Source of the DNA: an uncultured bacterium
GTDB lineage: Bacteria > Bipolaricaulota > Bipolaricaulia > UBA7950 > UBA9294
Length of the DNA stretch: 36,725 nucleotides
Assembly (NCBI GenBank): GCA_903839615.1
Contig: CAIMCX010000021.1
Location: 1-36,725, forward strand
Direction: 5' to 3'
The notes under the pieces are model-generated. The model was not told the DNA's origin, ran no database searches, and worked only from the letters and a program-made list of their open reading frames with translations. Position numbers and translations under genes: made by a program. This document shows, in pieces, positions 9,619 through 19,077 of this stretch. Each line of letters begins with the position of its first letter. Position 1 is the stretch's first letter.

Positions 9619-10457
9619 CGTGCCCCCGCGAAAAACCCGAGCGCCAGTGCCAGCTCGTCCCGCAGTTCCTCGCGGCGGACGACGCGGTCAATCTGTCCGC
9701 GCTCCAGAGCAAACGTCTCGGTCTGGAAGTGCTGCGGCAGCTCCTCGGAGATCGTCTGCTGAATCACCCGACGCCCGGCGAACCCGATCAGCGCGCCCTT
9801 TTCGGCAATGAGAATGTCACCGAGCGAGGCAATCGACGCCTGGACGCCTCCCGACGTCGGGTAGGTCATGACCGAGATGAATGGAAGCCCGGCGCTGGCG
9901 AGGCGGCGACGCACTGTGACCGTCTTCGCCATCTGGAGGAGTGAGAACACGCCCTCCTGAATCCGCGCCCCGCCGGACGACGACACGAGGACGAATGCGC
10001 GCCGCTCGGCGACGGCCGTCTCCATTGCTCGGCACACGTGCTCACCCATCACCGAACCCATGGTCCCGCCGATGAACCGAAAGTCCATCGCACCAAGCAC
10101 GACGGGGATTCCATGAATCGCGCCGCGCCCGATGAGGATAGCGTCCAGCAGGTCCGTCTTCTGTTGTGCTTCGCGCAGGCGATCGCTGTAGGGTTGGTTG
10201 TCCACGAAGCCGAGTGGGTCATCGGTGACGATCGGTTCGGTCAGGTTCTCGAACGAGCCGGGGTCGAGCAGCGAGTCGATCCGCTCCTGCGCCGTAAGGA
10301 AGAAGTACTCGCCGCAGTTGGGACAGACGTTGTTGTTCTCGCGAACCCTCCGCTTGAACACGAGCTCGCCGCAGGACTTGCACTTCATCCACAGGCTGTC
10401 GTCCGCCTCGCGATCAACGCGGATGCGCAGGTACTGGCGCTCTTTGAACAGCGACAT
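9615..10457 (-). CDS. accD: Acetyl-CoA carboxylase carboxyltransferase subunit beta
   Basis: Zinc finger CKSCGELVFKRRVRENNNVCPNCGEYF; SSSGGARIQEGVFSLLQMAKT. Overlaps the accA start by 4 nt (ATGA). Confidence 0.97.
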   Translation of the reverse strand: MSLFKERQYLRIRVDREADDSLWMKCKSCGELVFKRRVRENNNVCPNCGEYFFLTAQERIDSLLDPGSFENLTEPIVTDDPLGFVDNQPYSDRLREAQQKTDLLDAILIGRGAIHGIPVVLGAMDFRFIGGTMGSVMGEHVCRAMETAVAERRAFVLVSSSGGARIQEGVFSLLQMAKTVTVRRRLASAGLPFISVMTYPTSGGVQASIASLGDILIAEKGALIGFAGRRVIQQTISEELPQHFQTETFALERGQIDRVVRREELRDELALALGFFAGAR

Positions 10458-10671
10458 GTCACTCCCTCGTCTTCGCCGCGCCGTGGCGCGATCTTCCGAG
10501 ACTGCCTCGTGCGCTCTTGCGAGTCCCGTGAGTCACTCTCTAGACTAGGATACGTCCCCCCGCGCTGAAACTCGAACGGGGTTCGCCGGCCGCACTCCCC
10601 AGGCGTCCTGTCTCTCACCGCATGGAACGTCATGGAGCCCCGCGCTGGAATCGATCCCGTATGATGGGCCT

Positions 10672-11226
10672 ATGGCGGGCCGACGGGCGAGGGTCGTGCG
10701 ATCAAGTGTCTTCGTCGCCCTCGCGCTCCTTTTCCTCTACGCCAGCGCAGTGGGCTTCCGCGTTCTCTACCCCGCGGAGCGGATCGACCTCGTGCGCGCC
10801 ACGGCCGCGGCCGCCGGCCTCGACCCCGCCCTCGTGTGCTCCGTCGTCCGCGCCGAGAGCCGTTTCCACGCAGACGCCGTATCGTCGCGCGGCGCCGTCG
10901 GCCTGATGCAGCTGATGCCGGACACGGCCGACTGGATCGCCCAGCGCCTCGGATTCGCGACACCCGATCTCTACGATCCCGAGATGAACTTGCGCCTCGG
11001 AACCTGGTATCTGCGCTATCTCATCGACCGATACGGCCGCGTCGATCTTGCGCTCACTGCCTACAACGCCGGCCCGTCGCGCGTCGACCAGTGGGTGACC
11101 GGCGGACAGACGGCCTTCGCCGAGACCGCCGGTTTCGTCCGCCGCGTTCTCCGCGCCGTGCCCGTGTATCGCGTCGTTCTCGGCGCGCCGATTCTCGTCC
11201 AGATTACGCCTTCGCTCCTCTTCTAG
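10672..11226 (+). CDS. Lytic transglycosylase (SLT-type), single N-terminal TM/signal anchor
   Basis: LVCSVVRAESRFHADAVSSRGAVGLMQLMPDTADWIA...LRLGTWYLRYLIDRYG...ALTAYNAGPSRVDQW. Confidence 0.92.
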   Translation: MAGRRARVVRSSVFVALALLFLYASAVGFRVLYPAERIDLVRATAAAAGLDPALVCSVVRAESRFHADAVSSRGAVGLMQLMPDTADWIAQRLGFATPDLYDPEMNLRLGTWYLRYLIDRYGRVDLALTAYNAGPSRVDQWVTGGQTAFAETAGFVRRVLRAVPVYRVVLGAPILVQITPSLLF

Positions 11227-11228
11227 CG

Positions 11229-11257
11229 TTGCAGGCCGAAGTCCGTTGGGCTAGCAT
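11229..11257 (+). promoter_or_regulatory. Candidate promoter for acs (TTGCAG-N17-TAGCAT)
   Basis: -35/-10 pair about 40 nt upstream of the acs GTG start. Confidence 0.45.
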
Positions 11258-11296
11258 CTCGACCTGTTTTCACACCGCGCTACAGGAGGTTCCAAC

Positions 11297-13255
11297 GTGT
11301 CGGAGGCGAAGAAGTGGGTCAAGAAAGACCCAACGCGTGAGAACGTCTTCTGGCCCACAGACGAACTGAAGAAGCGAGCGTGGGTCTCGGACGAGGCGAT
11401 CTACAAGAAGGCAGCGGCGGATCCCGTCGCATTCTGGTCCCAGTTCGCCGAGGAATTGCACTGGTTCAAGAGATGGGACAAGGCCTACGACCCAACTCCC
11501 TACGCCTACAAGTGGTTTGTCGGTGGGAAGATCAACCTCTCCTACAACAGCCTCGACCGGCACATCCAGGCCGGCCACGGCGACCGGGTCGCCATCATCT
11601 GGGAACCCGAGCCGATTGAGGAGAAGGCCGTCCGCATCACGTACAAAGAGCTCCACGAGCGCGTCTGCAAGTTCTCGAACGGCCTCAAGTCCCTCGGCGT
11701 GAAGAAGGGCGATCGCGTCGGCATCTACATGCCGATGATCCCGGAAGCCGTTATCGCCATGCAAGCCTGCGCCCGCATCGGCGCGCCGCACAGCGTCGTC
11801 TTCTCCGCCTTCAGCCCGGAGTCGCTGCGCGACCGCATGGATGACGCCGGCGCGAAGGTCGTCGTCACGGCCGACGGCTACTATCGCCGCGGCAAGCCGA
11901 TCGACCTCAAGAAGGCCGCCGAGCAGGGCTGCGAGGGAACGAAGGTGGAGAAGATCGTTGTCGTGAAGCGCCTCGACGGCTCGGCGCCGATGAAGGCCGG
12001 CCGCGACGTCTGGTATCACGACCTCGTCGCCAAGGCGTCGGCCGATTGCCCGGCCGAAGAACTCGACGCCGAACATCTGTCGTTCCTGCTCTACACCTCA
12101 GGCACGACAGGCAAGCCGAAGGGCATCATGCACACGACCGGCGGGTACGCCGTGCAGTCCTACGTGACCGCGAAGTGGAACTTCGACATGCACCCCGGCG
12201 ACATCTTCTGGTGCACGGCCGATGTCGGCTGGGTCACCGGCCACACGTACATCAACTACGGACCCTTGATGAACGGCGTCACGTCGTTCATGTACGAGGG
12301 CTCTCCCGACATGCCCGACTACGGCCGCATGTGGGACATGGTCCAGAGGCACAAGATCACCCAGCTCTACACCGCGCCGACCCTCATCCGCATGCTGATC
12401 AAGCAGGGCGACGAGTGGCCGGCGAAGTACGACCTCTCGAGCCTCCGCGTCCTCGGCACGGTCGGCGAGCCGATCAACGTCGACGCGTGGATGTGGTACT
12501 TCGAGAAGATCGGTGGCGAGCGCTGCCCGATCATTGACACATGGTGGCAAACGGAGACCGGCGCGAACATGGTCAACAACCTGCCCGGCATCGGGCCGTT
12601 CATCCCGACCGTCGCTGGTCGCGGATTCCCCGGCGTCTTGGGTGACATCCTCGACTCGGGCGGCCAGTCAATGAAGGTCAACGAGGGCGGCTACCTCGCG
12701 ATCTTCAGCCCGTTCCCGCCGTCCCTCACGCGCGGCATCTACGGCGACATGGAGCGGTTCAGGAACCAGTACTTCTCGGACTACGGCCCGGATCGCTACT
12801 TCACGAGCGACGGCGCCCGCAAGGATGAGATGGGCAACTTCCGCATCACCGGCCGTGTCGACGACGTCATGAACGTCGCCGGCCACCGCCTGGCGACCGC
12901 CGAGGTCGAGAGCGCGCTGGCGCAGAACAGCAACGTCAGCGAAGTCGCTGTTGTTTCCAAGCCGCACGACCTGAAGGGCGAGGTTCCGGTGGCGTTCGTG
13001 CTCCTGCGCAAGGGGGTCGAGCCGTCGGAAGAGATCCGCAAGGACCTCCTGGCAACGGTCAACCGCGTGATCGGTCCTACCGGACGGCCGGAGGAGATCA
13101 TCTTCGCGCACGACGTGCCGAAGACCCGCAGCGGCAAGATCATGCGACGCATCCTGAAGTCCCTCGTTCGCGACGAACCGATCGGCGACCTAACAACGCT
13201 CCTGAACCCGGAGACCGTCGAGGAGCTCAAGAAGGCCGTCGGCTACAAGGGATAG
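11297..13255 (+). CDS. acs: Acetyl-CoA synthetase (AMP-forming)
   Basis: [54 protein letters not shown]-terminal [17 protein letters not shown] start preceded by AGGAGGT. Confidence 0.96.
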   Translation: MSEAKKWVKKDPTRENVFWPTDELKKRAWVSDEAIYKKAAADPVAFWSQFAEELHWFKRWDKAYDPTPYAYKWFVGGKINLSYNSLDRHIQAGHGDRVAIIWEPEPIEEKAVRITYKELHERVCKFSNGLKSLGVKKGDRVGIYMPMIPEAVIAMQACARIGAPHSVVFSAFSPESLRDRMDDAGAKVVVTADGYYRRGKPIDLKKAAEQGCEGTKVEKIVVVKRLDGSAPMKAGRDVWYHDLVAKASADCPAEELDAEHLSFLLYTSGTTGKPKGIMHTTGGYAVQSYVTAKWNFDMHPGDIFWCTADVGWVTGHTYINYGPLMNGVTSFMYEGSPDMPDYGRMWDMVQRHKITQLYTAPTLIRMLIKQGDEWPAKYDLSSLRVLGTVGEPINVDAWMWYFEKIGGERCPIIDTWWQTETGANMVNNLPGIGPFIPTVAGRGFPGVLGDILDSGGQSMKVNEGGYLAIFSPFPPSLTRGIYGDMERFRNQYFSDYGPDRYFTSDGARKDEMGNFRITGRVDDVMNVAGHRLATAEVESALAQNSNVSEVAVVSKPHDLKGEVPVAFVLLRKGVEPSEEIRKDLLATVNRVIGPTGRPEEIIFAHDVPKTRSGKIMRRILKSLVRDEPIGDLTTLLNPETVEELKKAVGYKG

Positions 13256-13291
13256 GGTACGTGCCAGTGAACGGCACACGGAGAAGCTACG

Positions 13292-13314
13292 GAGGGGCGG
13301 CACGGCCGCCCCTC
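13292..13314 (+). terminator. Strong hairpin between acs and the MFS gene (10-bp stem, 3-nt loop)
   Basis: GAGGGGCGGC-ACG-GCCGCCCCTC followed by TCTCTT; only a weak T tract. Confidence 0.55.
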
Positions 13315-13334
13315 TCTCTTCGGGGGAGGGACCG

Positions 13335-14603
13335 ATGACTGAAGTGGCGAAGGAGAGGCAGCTCGAGACGTCGCGCTGGATGTATGTCGGAGTCGGGTTT
13401 CTGATCAATATCTGCCTTGGCGCGGTCTACGCGTTCAGCGTGTTCCGCGGACCGCTCAAGACGCTGTGGAGCATCACGGACACCCAGGTTGGGTTTCCGT
13501 ACATGATCTTCCTCGGCATGTTCGCCCTCGGCATGGCGCTCGCCGGCCCGCTGGTCGAGAAATGGGGTCCGCGCAAGACGAGCCTTCTTGGCGGGGCGCT
13601 TGTAGGCAGCGGATGGATCCTGTCGGGTCTCTCGCCCAACATCTGGATCCTGACGCTTCTCTACGGTGTGGTCGGGGGAAGCGGAGTCGGCGTGATGTAC
13701 GGCTGCCCGATCGCCGTGTCCGGCAAGTGGTTCCCGGACAGGAAGGGCCTCGCCGTCGGGCTCACCGTCATGGGCTTCGGCCTATCGGCCCTCATCCTCG
13801 CACCGATCGCCGACTCGCTCATCACCTCGATGGGCGTCATCCGAACGTTCAGCGTGCTGGGTGGGGTCTTCCTCGTCCTCCTGCTCGCGCTCGCGCTGCC
13901 TCTCAAGTTCCCGCCGCAGGGCTGGGCACCCAAAGGTTGCGAGCCTGCTGTGAACAAGCCGGGGAAGACACCTGCTTGCGTCTTCGGGGACCTGGACCGG
14001 GGGCAGATGATTAGGCAGCCAGCGTTCTACGCGCTCTGGGGCTGCTACACGATCGGTTGCCTTGCCGGTCTGATGTCGATCGGCATCGCCAAGCCGTTCG
14101 GCCTGGAAGTCGCCGGAGTCTCGAGCACGTTGGCAACGCTCGCGGTATCCATCTTCGCCATCCCGAACGCCGTGGGGCGGCCGCTGTTCGGGTGGCTCAC
14201 CGATCGTTTGACGCCGCGCTATGCCGCGGCCATGTCCTTCGTGCTAATCCTGGTTGCAGCGGCTCTCGTCTACTTCCTTGGCAAGGGCAGCACAGCGATC
14301 TACTTCGTCTCGTTCGTCCTCCTCTACCTCAACCTGGGTGGGTGGCTGGCGATCGCGCCGACGGCCACGGCAACGTTCTTCGGGACAAAGCACTACGCGC
14401 GGAACTACGGCATCGTGTTCACGGCGTACGGAGTCGGAGCGATCCTCGGTACGACGCTCTACGGCGTCATCCGCGACAAGTGGGGCGCTCTCCCTGTCTT
14501 CCTTCCCGTGATGGGACTCGCCGTTCTCGGACTCATCGTCGCGCTGGTGGGCCTCAAGTCGACCCCTCTTCCAGGAGTGTCGGGCGCCGCAGCAAAGGAG
14601 TAG
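13335..14603 (+). CDS. OFA-family MFS transporter (oxalate/formate antiporter-like, monocarboxylate-type)
   Basis: RWMYVGVGFLINICLGAVYAFSVFRGPL start; GWILSGLSPNIWILTLLYGVVGGSGVGVMYGCPIAVSGKWFPDRKGLAVGLTVMGFG is typical of the OFA family. Confidence 0.9.
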   Translation: MTEVAKERQLETSRWMYVGVGFLINICLGAVYAFSVFRGPLKTLWSITDTQVGFPYMIFLGMFALGMALAGPLVEKWGPRKTSLLGGALVGSGWILSGLSPNIWILTLLYGVVGGSGVGVMYGCPIAVSGKWFPDRKGLAVGLTVMGFGLSALILAPIADSLITSMGVIRTFSVLGGVFLVLLLALALPLKFPPQGWAPKGCEPAVNKPGKTPACVFGDLDRGQMIRQPAFYALWGCYTIGCLAGLMSIGIAKPFGLEVAGVSSTLATLAVSIFAIPNAVGRPLFGWLTDRLTPRYAAAMSFVLILVAAALVYFLGKGSTAIYFVSFVLLYLNLGGWLAIAPTATATFFGTKHYARNYGIVFTAYGVGAILGTTLYGVIRDKWGALPVFLPVMGLAVLGLIVALVGLKSTPLPGVSGAAAKE

Positions 14604-14626
14604 GGGATCCACAAGCTTGTCTTCGT

Positions 14627-14652
14627 CGGGGCGGCCTCTCCCGGCCGCCCCG
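14627..14652 (+). terminator. Hairpin after the OFA transporter (10-bp perfect stem, 6-nt loop)
   Basis: CGGGGCGGCC-TCTCCC-GGCCGCCCCG followed by CTCCTTTC. Confidence 0.6.
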
Positions 14653-14736
14653 CTCCTTTCGGGAAGCGCCGGAGCGGGCTCACCTCGTCGGTAGCCGCCT
14701 CCCTCTCGCCACGCTAAGCTTTCGCTCAGGAGGGCC

Positions 14737-15288
14737 ATGGCCAAGAGTCTCAACAACCTCGTGTGGGTCGACCTCGAGACGACAGGACTCGATCCCGACT
14801 CGCGCGTCATCCTCGAAATCGCGTGCCTCGTGACGGACGGAGACCTGAGCGAGCTCGGCGACGGAATCGATCTCGTCGTACACCAGGAAGGCCACGCAAT
14901 CGGTCAGCTTGATCCATGGTGCGTCAAACAGCACGGCGCGAGCGGACTCCTCGAAGCATCTCGTGCTTCCAAGACCTCGCTCGTCGAAGCGGAAGCACTG
15001 ACTCTGGCCTACGTGCGCAAGCACTGCCTGTCAGGAAAGGCGCCGCTCTCCGGCAACAGCGTCTGCTTCGACCGCCGCTTCCTCATCCGCCACATGCCGA
15101 AACTTGAGGCCTACTTCCACTACCGCAACGTGGACGTAAGCTCGATCAAGGAGCTCGTCCGCCGGTGGCGCCCGGGCATGGTCGACAAGGTGACCAAGGC
15201 ATCACGCCACCGGGCGCTCGACGACATTCGAGAGTCCATCGCCGAGCTGCGCGTCTACCGCGATGCGTTCTTCAAGGAGCCCGCGTGA
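14737..15288 (+). CDS. orn: Oligoribonuclease (DEDDh exonuclease)
   Basis: NLVWVDLETTGLDPDSRVILEIACLVTD; PLSGNSVCFDRRFLIRHMPKLEAYFHYRNVDVSSIKEL; HRALDDIRESIAELRVYR. Confidence 0.96.
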   Translation: MAKSLNNLVWVDLETTGLDPDSRVILEIACLVTDGDLSELGDGIDLVVHQEGHAIGQLDPWCVKQHGASGLLEASRASKTSLVEAEALTLAYVRKHCLSGKAPLSGNSVCFDRRFLIRHMPKLEAYFHYRNVDVSSIKELVRRWRPGMVDKVTKASRHRALDDIRESIAELRVYRDAFFKEPA

Positions 15289-16253
15289 GCGAACTCGTCG
15301 GCTGGAAGGACATCGAGGCGGCGCGCGGCCGCATCGCTCTTCTCGCCCACCGAACACCCGTGCACACGTCGCGGCTCCTCGATGCAGCCTGCGGCGCGAG
15401 CGTCTTCCTCAAGTGCGAGAGCTTCCAGCGAGCGGGATCGTTCAAGTTCCGCGGCGCATCGAACGCTGTCGCCGCGCTGTCGCCGGCCGAGTGGACGCGC
15501 GGCGTGGCCGCCGACTCAAGCGGCAACCACGCCCAGGCACTCGCATTCGCCGCGTGCCTGCATCAGATTCCCGCCACGCTGGTCATGCCCGAGAATGCGA
15601 ACCCCGCCAAGGTTGAAGCAACGCGGGGCTACGGTGCCCGCGTCGTCTTCTGCCCGCCGACACACACGGGCCGCCGCGAGGCCGTCAAGCACGCGGTAGA
15701 AGAGAGTGGCGCCGTCTACGTTTCGCCGCACGACAACCCGTTCGTCATCGCCGGGCAGGCAACGGCGGCATGCGAGCTCTTCGAGGATGTTCGAGACCTG
15801 GATATGATCCTCGCGCCCCTCGGCGGCGGCGGTCTTCTCTCCGGCACGCTCCTCGCCGCGCGGCACATGGCTCGAGAAGTGAGGGTCGTCGGCTGCGAAC
15901 CGGCCGGCGCCGATGACGCTGCGCGCTCACTGAGAACGGGCGAACGCGTCACGGACTTCGTGCCGCGCACGATGGCCGACGGCCTGCGGACGCCGCTCGG
16001 CGAGCTGCCGTTTGAGATTCTTCGAGCGCACGGACTCGACGACGTCATTCTCGTCGAGGAGGACGACATCTTGATGGCCATGCGTTTCGTCTGGGAGAGA
16101 ACGAAGCTCGTGATTGAGCCCTCCGCGGCCGTCGCCGTCGCCCCGCTCCTGCTCGGGAAGTTCGATGCCGCAGGGAAGCGCGCCGGCGTGATCCTCTCGG
16201 GGGGCAACGTCGACCTCGGTCCACTCTTCGCAACTCTGAAAGGAGCCAAGTGA
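15285..16253 (+). CDS. PLP-dependent serine/threonine dehydratase family
   Basis: FLKCESFQRAGSFKFRGASNAV (PLP lysine), SSGNHAQALAFAA, PLGGGGLLSG. GTG start overlaps the orn stop (GTGA); the 15165 start is rejected. Confidence 0.92.
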   Translation: MSELVGWKDIEAARGRIALLAHRTPVHTSRLLDAACGASVFLKCESFQRAGSFKFRGASNAVAALSPAEWTRGVAADSSGNHAQALAFAACLHQIPATLVMPENANPAKVEATRGYGARVVFCPPTHTGRREAVKHAVEESGAVYVSPHDNPFVIAGQATAACELFEDVRDLDMILAPLGGGGLLSGTLLAARHMAREVRVVGCEPAGADDAARSLRTGERVTDFVPRTMADGLRTPLGELPFEILRAHGLDDVILVEEDDILMAMRFVWERTKLVIEPSAAVAVAPLLLGKFDAAGKRAGVILSGGNVDLGPLFATLKGAK

Positions 16254-16711
16254 CTCAACAGAGACTCGATGCCTTCTGCGGACTCTACTGCGGGGCCTGT
16301 CTGATCTACCAGTGCACCCAGAACGGCGATCTTGCTCAGGCGGCCGCCGCGTTCGGCCGGCCGGAGGAAGGCCTCGCCTGCGATGGTTGCCGCTCGAGCC
16401 GAGTGACGCTTGCCTGCGGCGACTGCTGGTACCGCGACTGCCCGACTGGGAAGGGCTACTCGTCCTGCGCGGACTGCCCGGAAATGCCCTGCGCCGCACT
16501 CCGGGACCTCCGGACGCGGCGTCCACACCTGGCTGAACTCGTGGACAACCTCCAAGCGTTGCGCGCCGATGGCAGCGCCCGCTGGTGCGCCGACCAGGCC
16601 AAGCGCTGGACGTGCCCGTCGTGCGGCAAACCGACCTGGTGGTACGAGACGACGTGCTCGAAGTGCGGAGCAGTCACTCCGACCGGCTTCCCGCCGCCCG
16701 AGCGGCACTAG
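16250..16711 (+). CDS. Cys-rich DUF3795-like protein with C-terminal zinc-ribbon-like segment
   Basis: FCGLYCGACLIYQC...CDGC...CGDCWYRDC...SCADCPEMPC plus WTCPSCGKPTWWYETTCSKCG; 17 Cys in 153 aa. GTGA overlap with the upstream gene. Confidence 0.8.
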   Translation: MTQQRLDAFCGLYCGACLIYQCTQNGDLAQAAAAFGRPEEGLACDGCRSSRVTLACGDCWYRDCPTGKGYSSCADCPEMPCAALRDLRTRRPHLAELVDNLQALRADGSARWCADQAKRWTCPSCGKPTWWYETTCSKCGAVTPTGFPPPERH

Positions 16712-16771
16712 CCCACTCCGGGCCCAGCTCACTCGCTCTTGCGGCGCCGAGTGCGTCCCGAGGCCCGGCTG

Positions 16772-17590
16772 CTAGTCCGGAGATGAGTTTCTCCAGAAGG
16801 TCTTCGCGAGCCACTGGTCGATTGGCGAGAATCGTCCCCGACCGTGCTGCAGCATGTAGAAGCAGTAGTCCACGGGCAGGATCCGTCGGGCGAGGAGCAT
16901 CCACGCAACGCGGCCTCCGTAGTAAGAGACGAGGAGGATCGCAAGAACGTAGATCAGGAAGACGAAGCGATCCTCTCTCAAGGCCGCGGGCGCCGCGAGA
17001 AACCCGGCAATGGCCGCGGCGGCCGGCAATCCCATCACAAGCAGCCGGCGAACCTGGATCTCGATTTCCCTTCTCTGCGCCGGGATCGCAAGGTCGTGCT
17101 CGTTGATCGTGAGCCGCCGGACGCGGAAGTAGGCCTGTACGGCATGCTCGAACGAGCGTCGCCTCGATTCGGAAAACGTCTCGTAGCCCGGGATGTCGAA
17201 CGCGTAGTCCGAGCCCTTGGGCGGCTTCGACGGCACGAGAGTGACGCTCCGACCGTGCGCGTGGTCGGCCAGGAGTCGCATCAGGTGTCCGATCACTCGG
17301 AGTTCGTAACTGAGAAAGGCTCCCGCAGGACCAAACAACGTGAGCGTCCCGACGTCCTCGGCGGGGAAACGGTCACCGAATCGAGACCGCACGACGTCCT
17401 CGCTCTCGCCGATTGCCAAGATGAGGCCGCGGCGCTTGTTGACGACGATCCGGTTCGGGAACTCAAGATGAGCGCCCGATTTGCGGTCCTCGATGCGCAG
17501 CCTCGCAGGATCGAGTTGGAAGACGAACTCACTGGCCACGGTGTGCGATCCTACGGTCCCGCAGGACGTTCCACAAGGGACGCAGGGCAT
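16772..17590 (-). CDS. Hypothetical membrane protein with soluble N-terminal domain and C-terminal TM helices
   Basis: Hydrophobic segments LLVMGLPAAAAIAGFLAAPAAL and FVFLIYVLAILLVSYYGGRVAWMLLA. ATG at 17590 has an AGGAGAA RBS; alternative GTG at 17539. Confidence 0.6.
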   Translation of the reverse strand: MPCVPCGTSCGTVGSHTVASEFVFQLDPARLRIEDRKSGAHLEFPNRIVVNKRRGLILAIGESEDVVRSRFGDRFPAEDVGTLTLFGPAGAFLSYELRVIGHLMRLLADHAHGRSVTLVPSKPPKGSDYAFDIPGYETFSESRRRSFEHAVQAYFRVRRLTINEHDLAIPAQRREIEIQVRRLLVMGLPAAAAIAGFLAAPAALREDRFVFLIYVLAILLVSYYGGRVAWMLLARRILPVDYCFYMLQHGRGRFSPIDQWLAKTFWRNSSPD

Positions 17591-17607
17591 CTGACTTCTC
17601 CTGCTGA

Positions 17608-17965
17608 GGCTCCCTCTCTCGGCGTCCTGCGAACCTCGTTGCTGTGGGATGCCTGATCTGCACGGGCATCGCGAACACCCACTCCAACGGCCCCGAGCCA
17701 CCCCTCTACCAAACGGACGTGCCTCCCGAAACTCCGGGGTCGCATCATGCGCCCCAACGACGCGGTGAGCCAGGCGATGTACCCACTGGGGCTTGTCATC
17801 GCCGCGCCTCTCATCACCGGGTTCGGTGTGCGTCCGCTCCTCTCCGCCGGCGGCGGTTGCCTGCTCTCCCCTGGGCTCTTCGCGTTCATCCCGATCGTCC
17901 GGAACCTGGAGTCCAGTCTCGACCGGCGGAAGAAGGCACCGGAGGTGGAAGAGGTCGCGGGCTGA
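17608..17965 (+). pseudogene. C-terminal remnant of an MFS transporter, frameshifted near 17737
   Basis: Frame A NLVAVGCLICTGIANTHSNGPEPPLYQTDVPPETPG continues in frame B GRIMRPNDAVSQAMYPLGLVIAAPLITGFGVRPLLSAGGGCLL, matching an MFS loop plus late TM helices; the N-terminal part is missing. Confidence 0.65.
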
Positions 17966-18008
17966 GGCTCGCAGGACTCAGCGCACAGGCCGCTGCGAGC
18001 AACCAGCC

Positions 18009-18150
18009 GGAAACGGCCACCGCGGCGGCTTCCCCGGCGTCGAGGCATTCGTCACGTGTCACCTCGCGACCGACCACACGCTCGTCGTCCTGTCGAACTG
18101 CCATGACCCAGCCTTCCCGCTCATGGAGGAGTCCCAGCGGCAGTTTGCGA
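18009..18150 (+). pseudogene. C-terminal fragment of a beta-lactamase/CubicO-type serine hydrolase
   Basis: GNGHRGGFPGVEAFVTCHLATDHTLVVLSNCHDPAFPL resembles the family's GHGGGxPGxxxx...TVVVLSN block; no SxxK-containing N-terminal part nearby. Confidence 0.55.
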
Positions 18151-18254
18151 GGTGCTGCAGGGGCTTGAAGGGCAACGAGCTCAGGGCTTGCCCCGGCCGT
18201 CCACGCCGACCAACGCCAAGAGCAAGATGCTGCCGCAGCAGCTCACTGGTCTAG

Positions 18255-19077
18255 CTACTGGTCATCGTCTGGGCCATCAGTCTGGAACGCCGCCCACACG
18301 ATTGCATGTGCGCTGAACCCCGGTCGGCCAGCTGGGAGTCGACGCCCCAGGAGCCGAGCCACTCGAGCCTAGTCGTTGCGCTGTGTCGAACGCCACGTAG
18401 TCCACCCCGCTCCTGCTGGCTGCATTCCACCCCTCTGAGAGCACAATTTCGCTCACGTTCAGGTCGCCGCAGAGGACGGGATCTCGTTCGGCGGGGTCCG
18501 CGGCCAGAAGCGCACCTAGCGCTCCAGCGAGCTTCTGCGCCTCTCCTTCCGACGACGCTGAACTGCCCCCGCTTGCGCCGTGATAGTCAACCAGTGTGAA
18601 GTCGAACTACCCGGCCCGGTAACTGGCCCAGAAGGGAGGTCTCACATCGAAGACGGGTGAGTCCGGGATTTCGTTCACCGTGCCCTCCCGCCCTGTCCCC
18701 GTCACGACGGAAGAGTTGTATAGGATCGCGCAGTGCTCGTATCGAGTGCCGTACCTGAAGACACTCGAGAGGCGACACAACCACTCGACACCGCTCGCAA
18801 CGTCCATCAGCTGAAGCAGCTTGTCGACTTGGCATGTTGCACCCGCGCACCCGTAGCACTTCCGCCCGCCTTCCGATGCCCTCATGACCTCCTGGCATGC
18901 GACGACGTCATACTGGCACAGAATGCGCGCCAGCTCCGAAAGGCGTGCATCTCTGCAGTCTGTGCCCCCGCAGCCGAACCTGTTCAGATTGGCAGTGGCT
19001 ATCCGGACTGCGCCGAGCCCACCTGAAGAAGCCAGCACCACAACCAGCATGATCGTCATCGCGGTACTTCTCACCAT
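18255..19077 (-). pseudogene. Secreted endonuclease/exonuclease/phosphatase (EEP) family protein, inactivated
   Basis: Signal peptide, then VRIATANLNRFG...DVVACQEVM...YEHCAILYNSSVV; in-frame TAG at 18607-18609; then FDFTLVDYHGASGGSSASSEGEAQKLAGALGALLAADPAERDPVLCGDLNV; after further shifts LEWLGSWGVDSQLADRGSAH / AIVWAAFQTDG. Confidence 0.75.

Noticed and set aside
8164-9762. 532-aa plus-strand ORF
   Set aside because: Shadow of the MFS C-terminus and antisense to accA.
18607-18609. TAG readthrough or recoding (e.g. pyrrolysine) in the EEP gene
   Set aside because: Two additional frameshifts downstream make simple pseudogenization the better explanation, and other genes here end normally with TAG.
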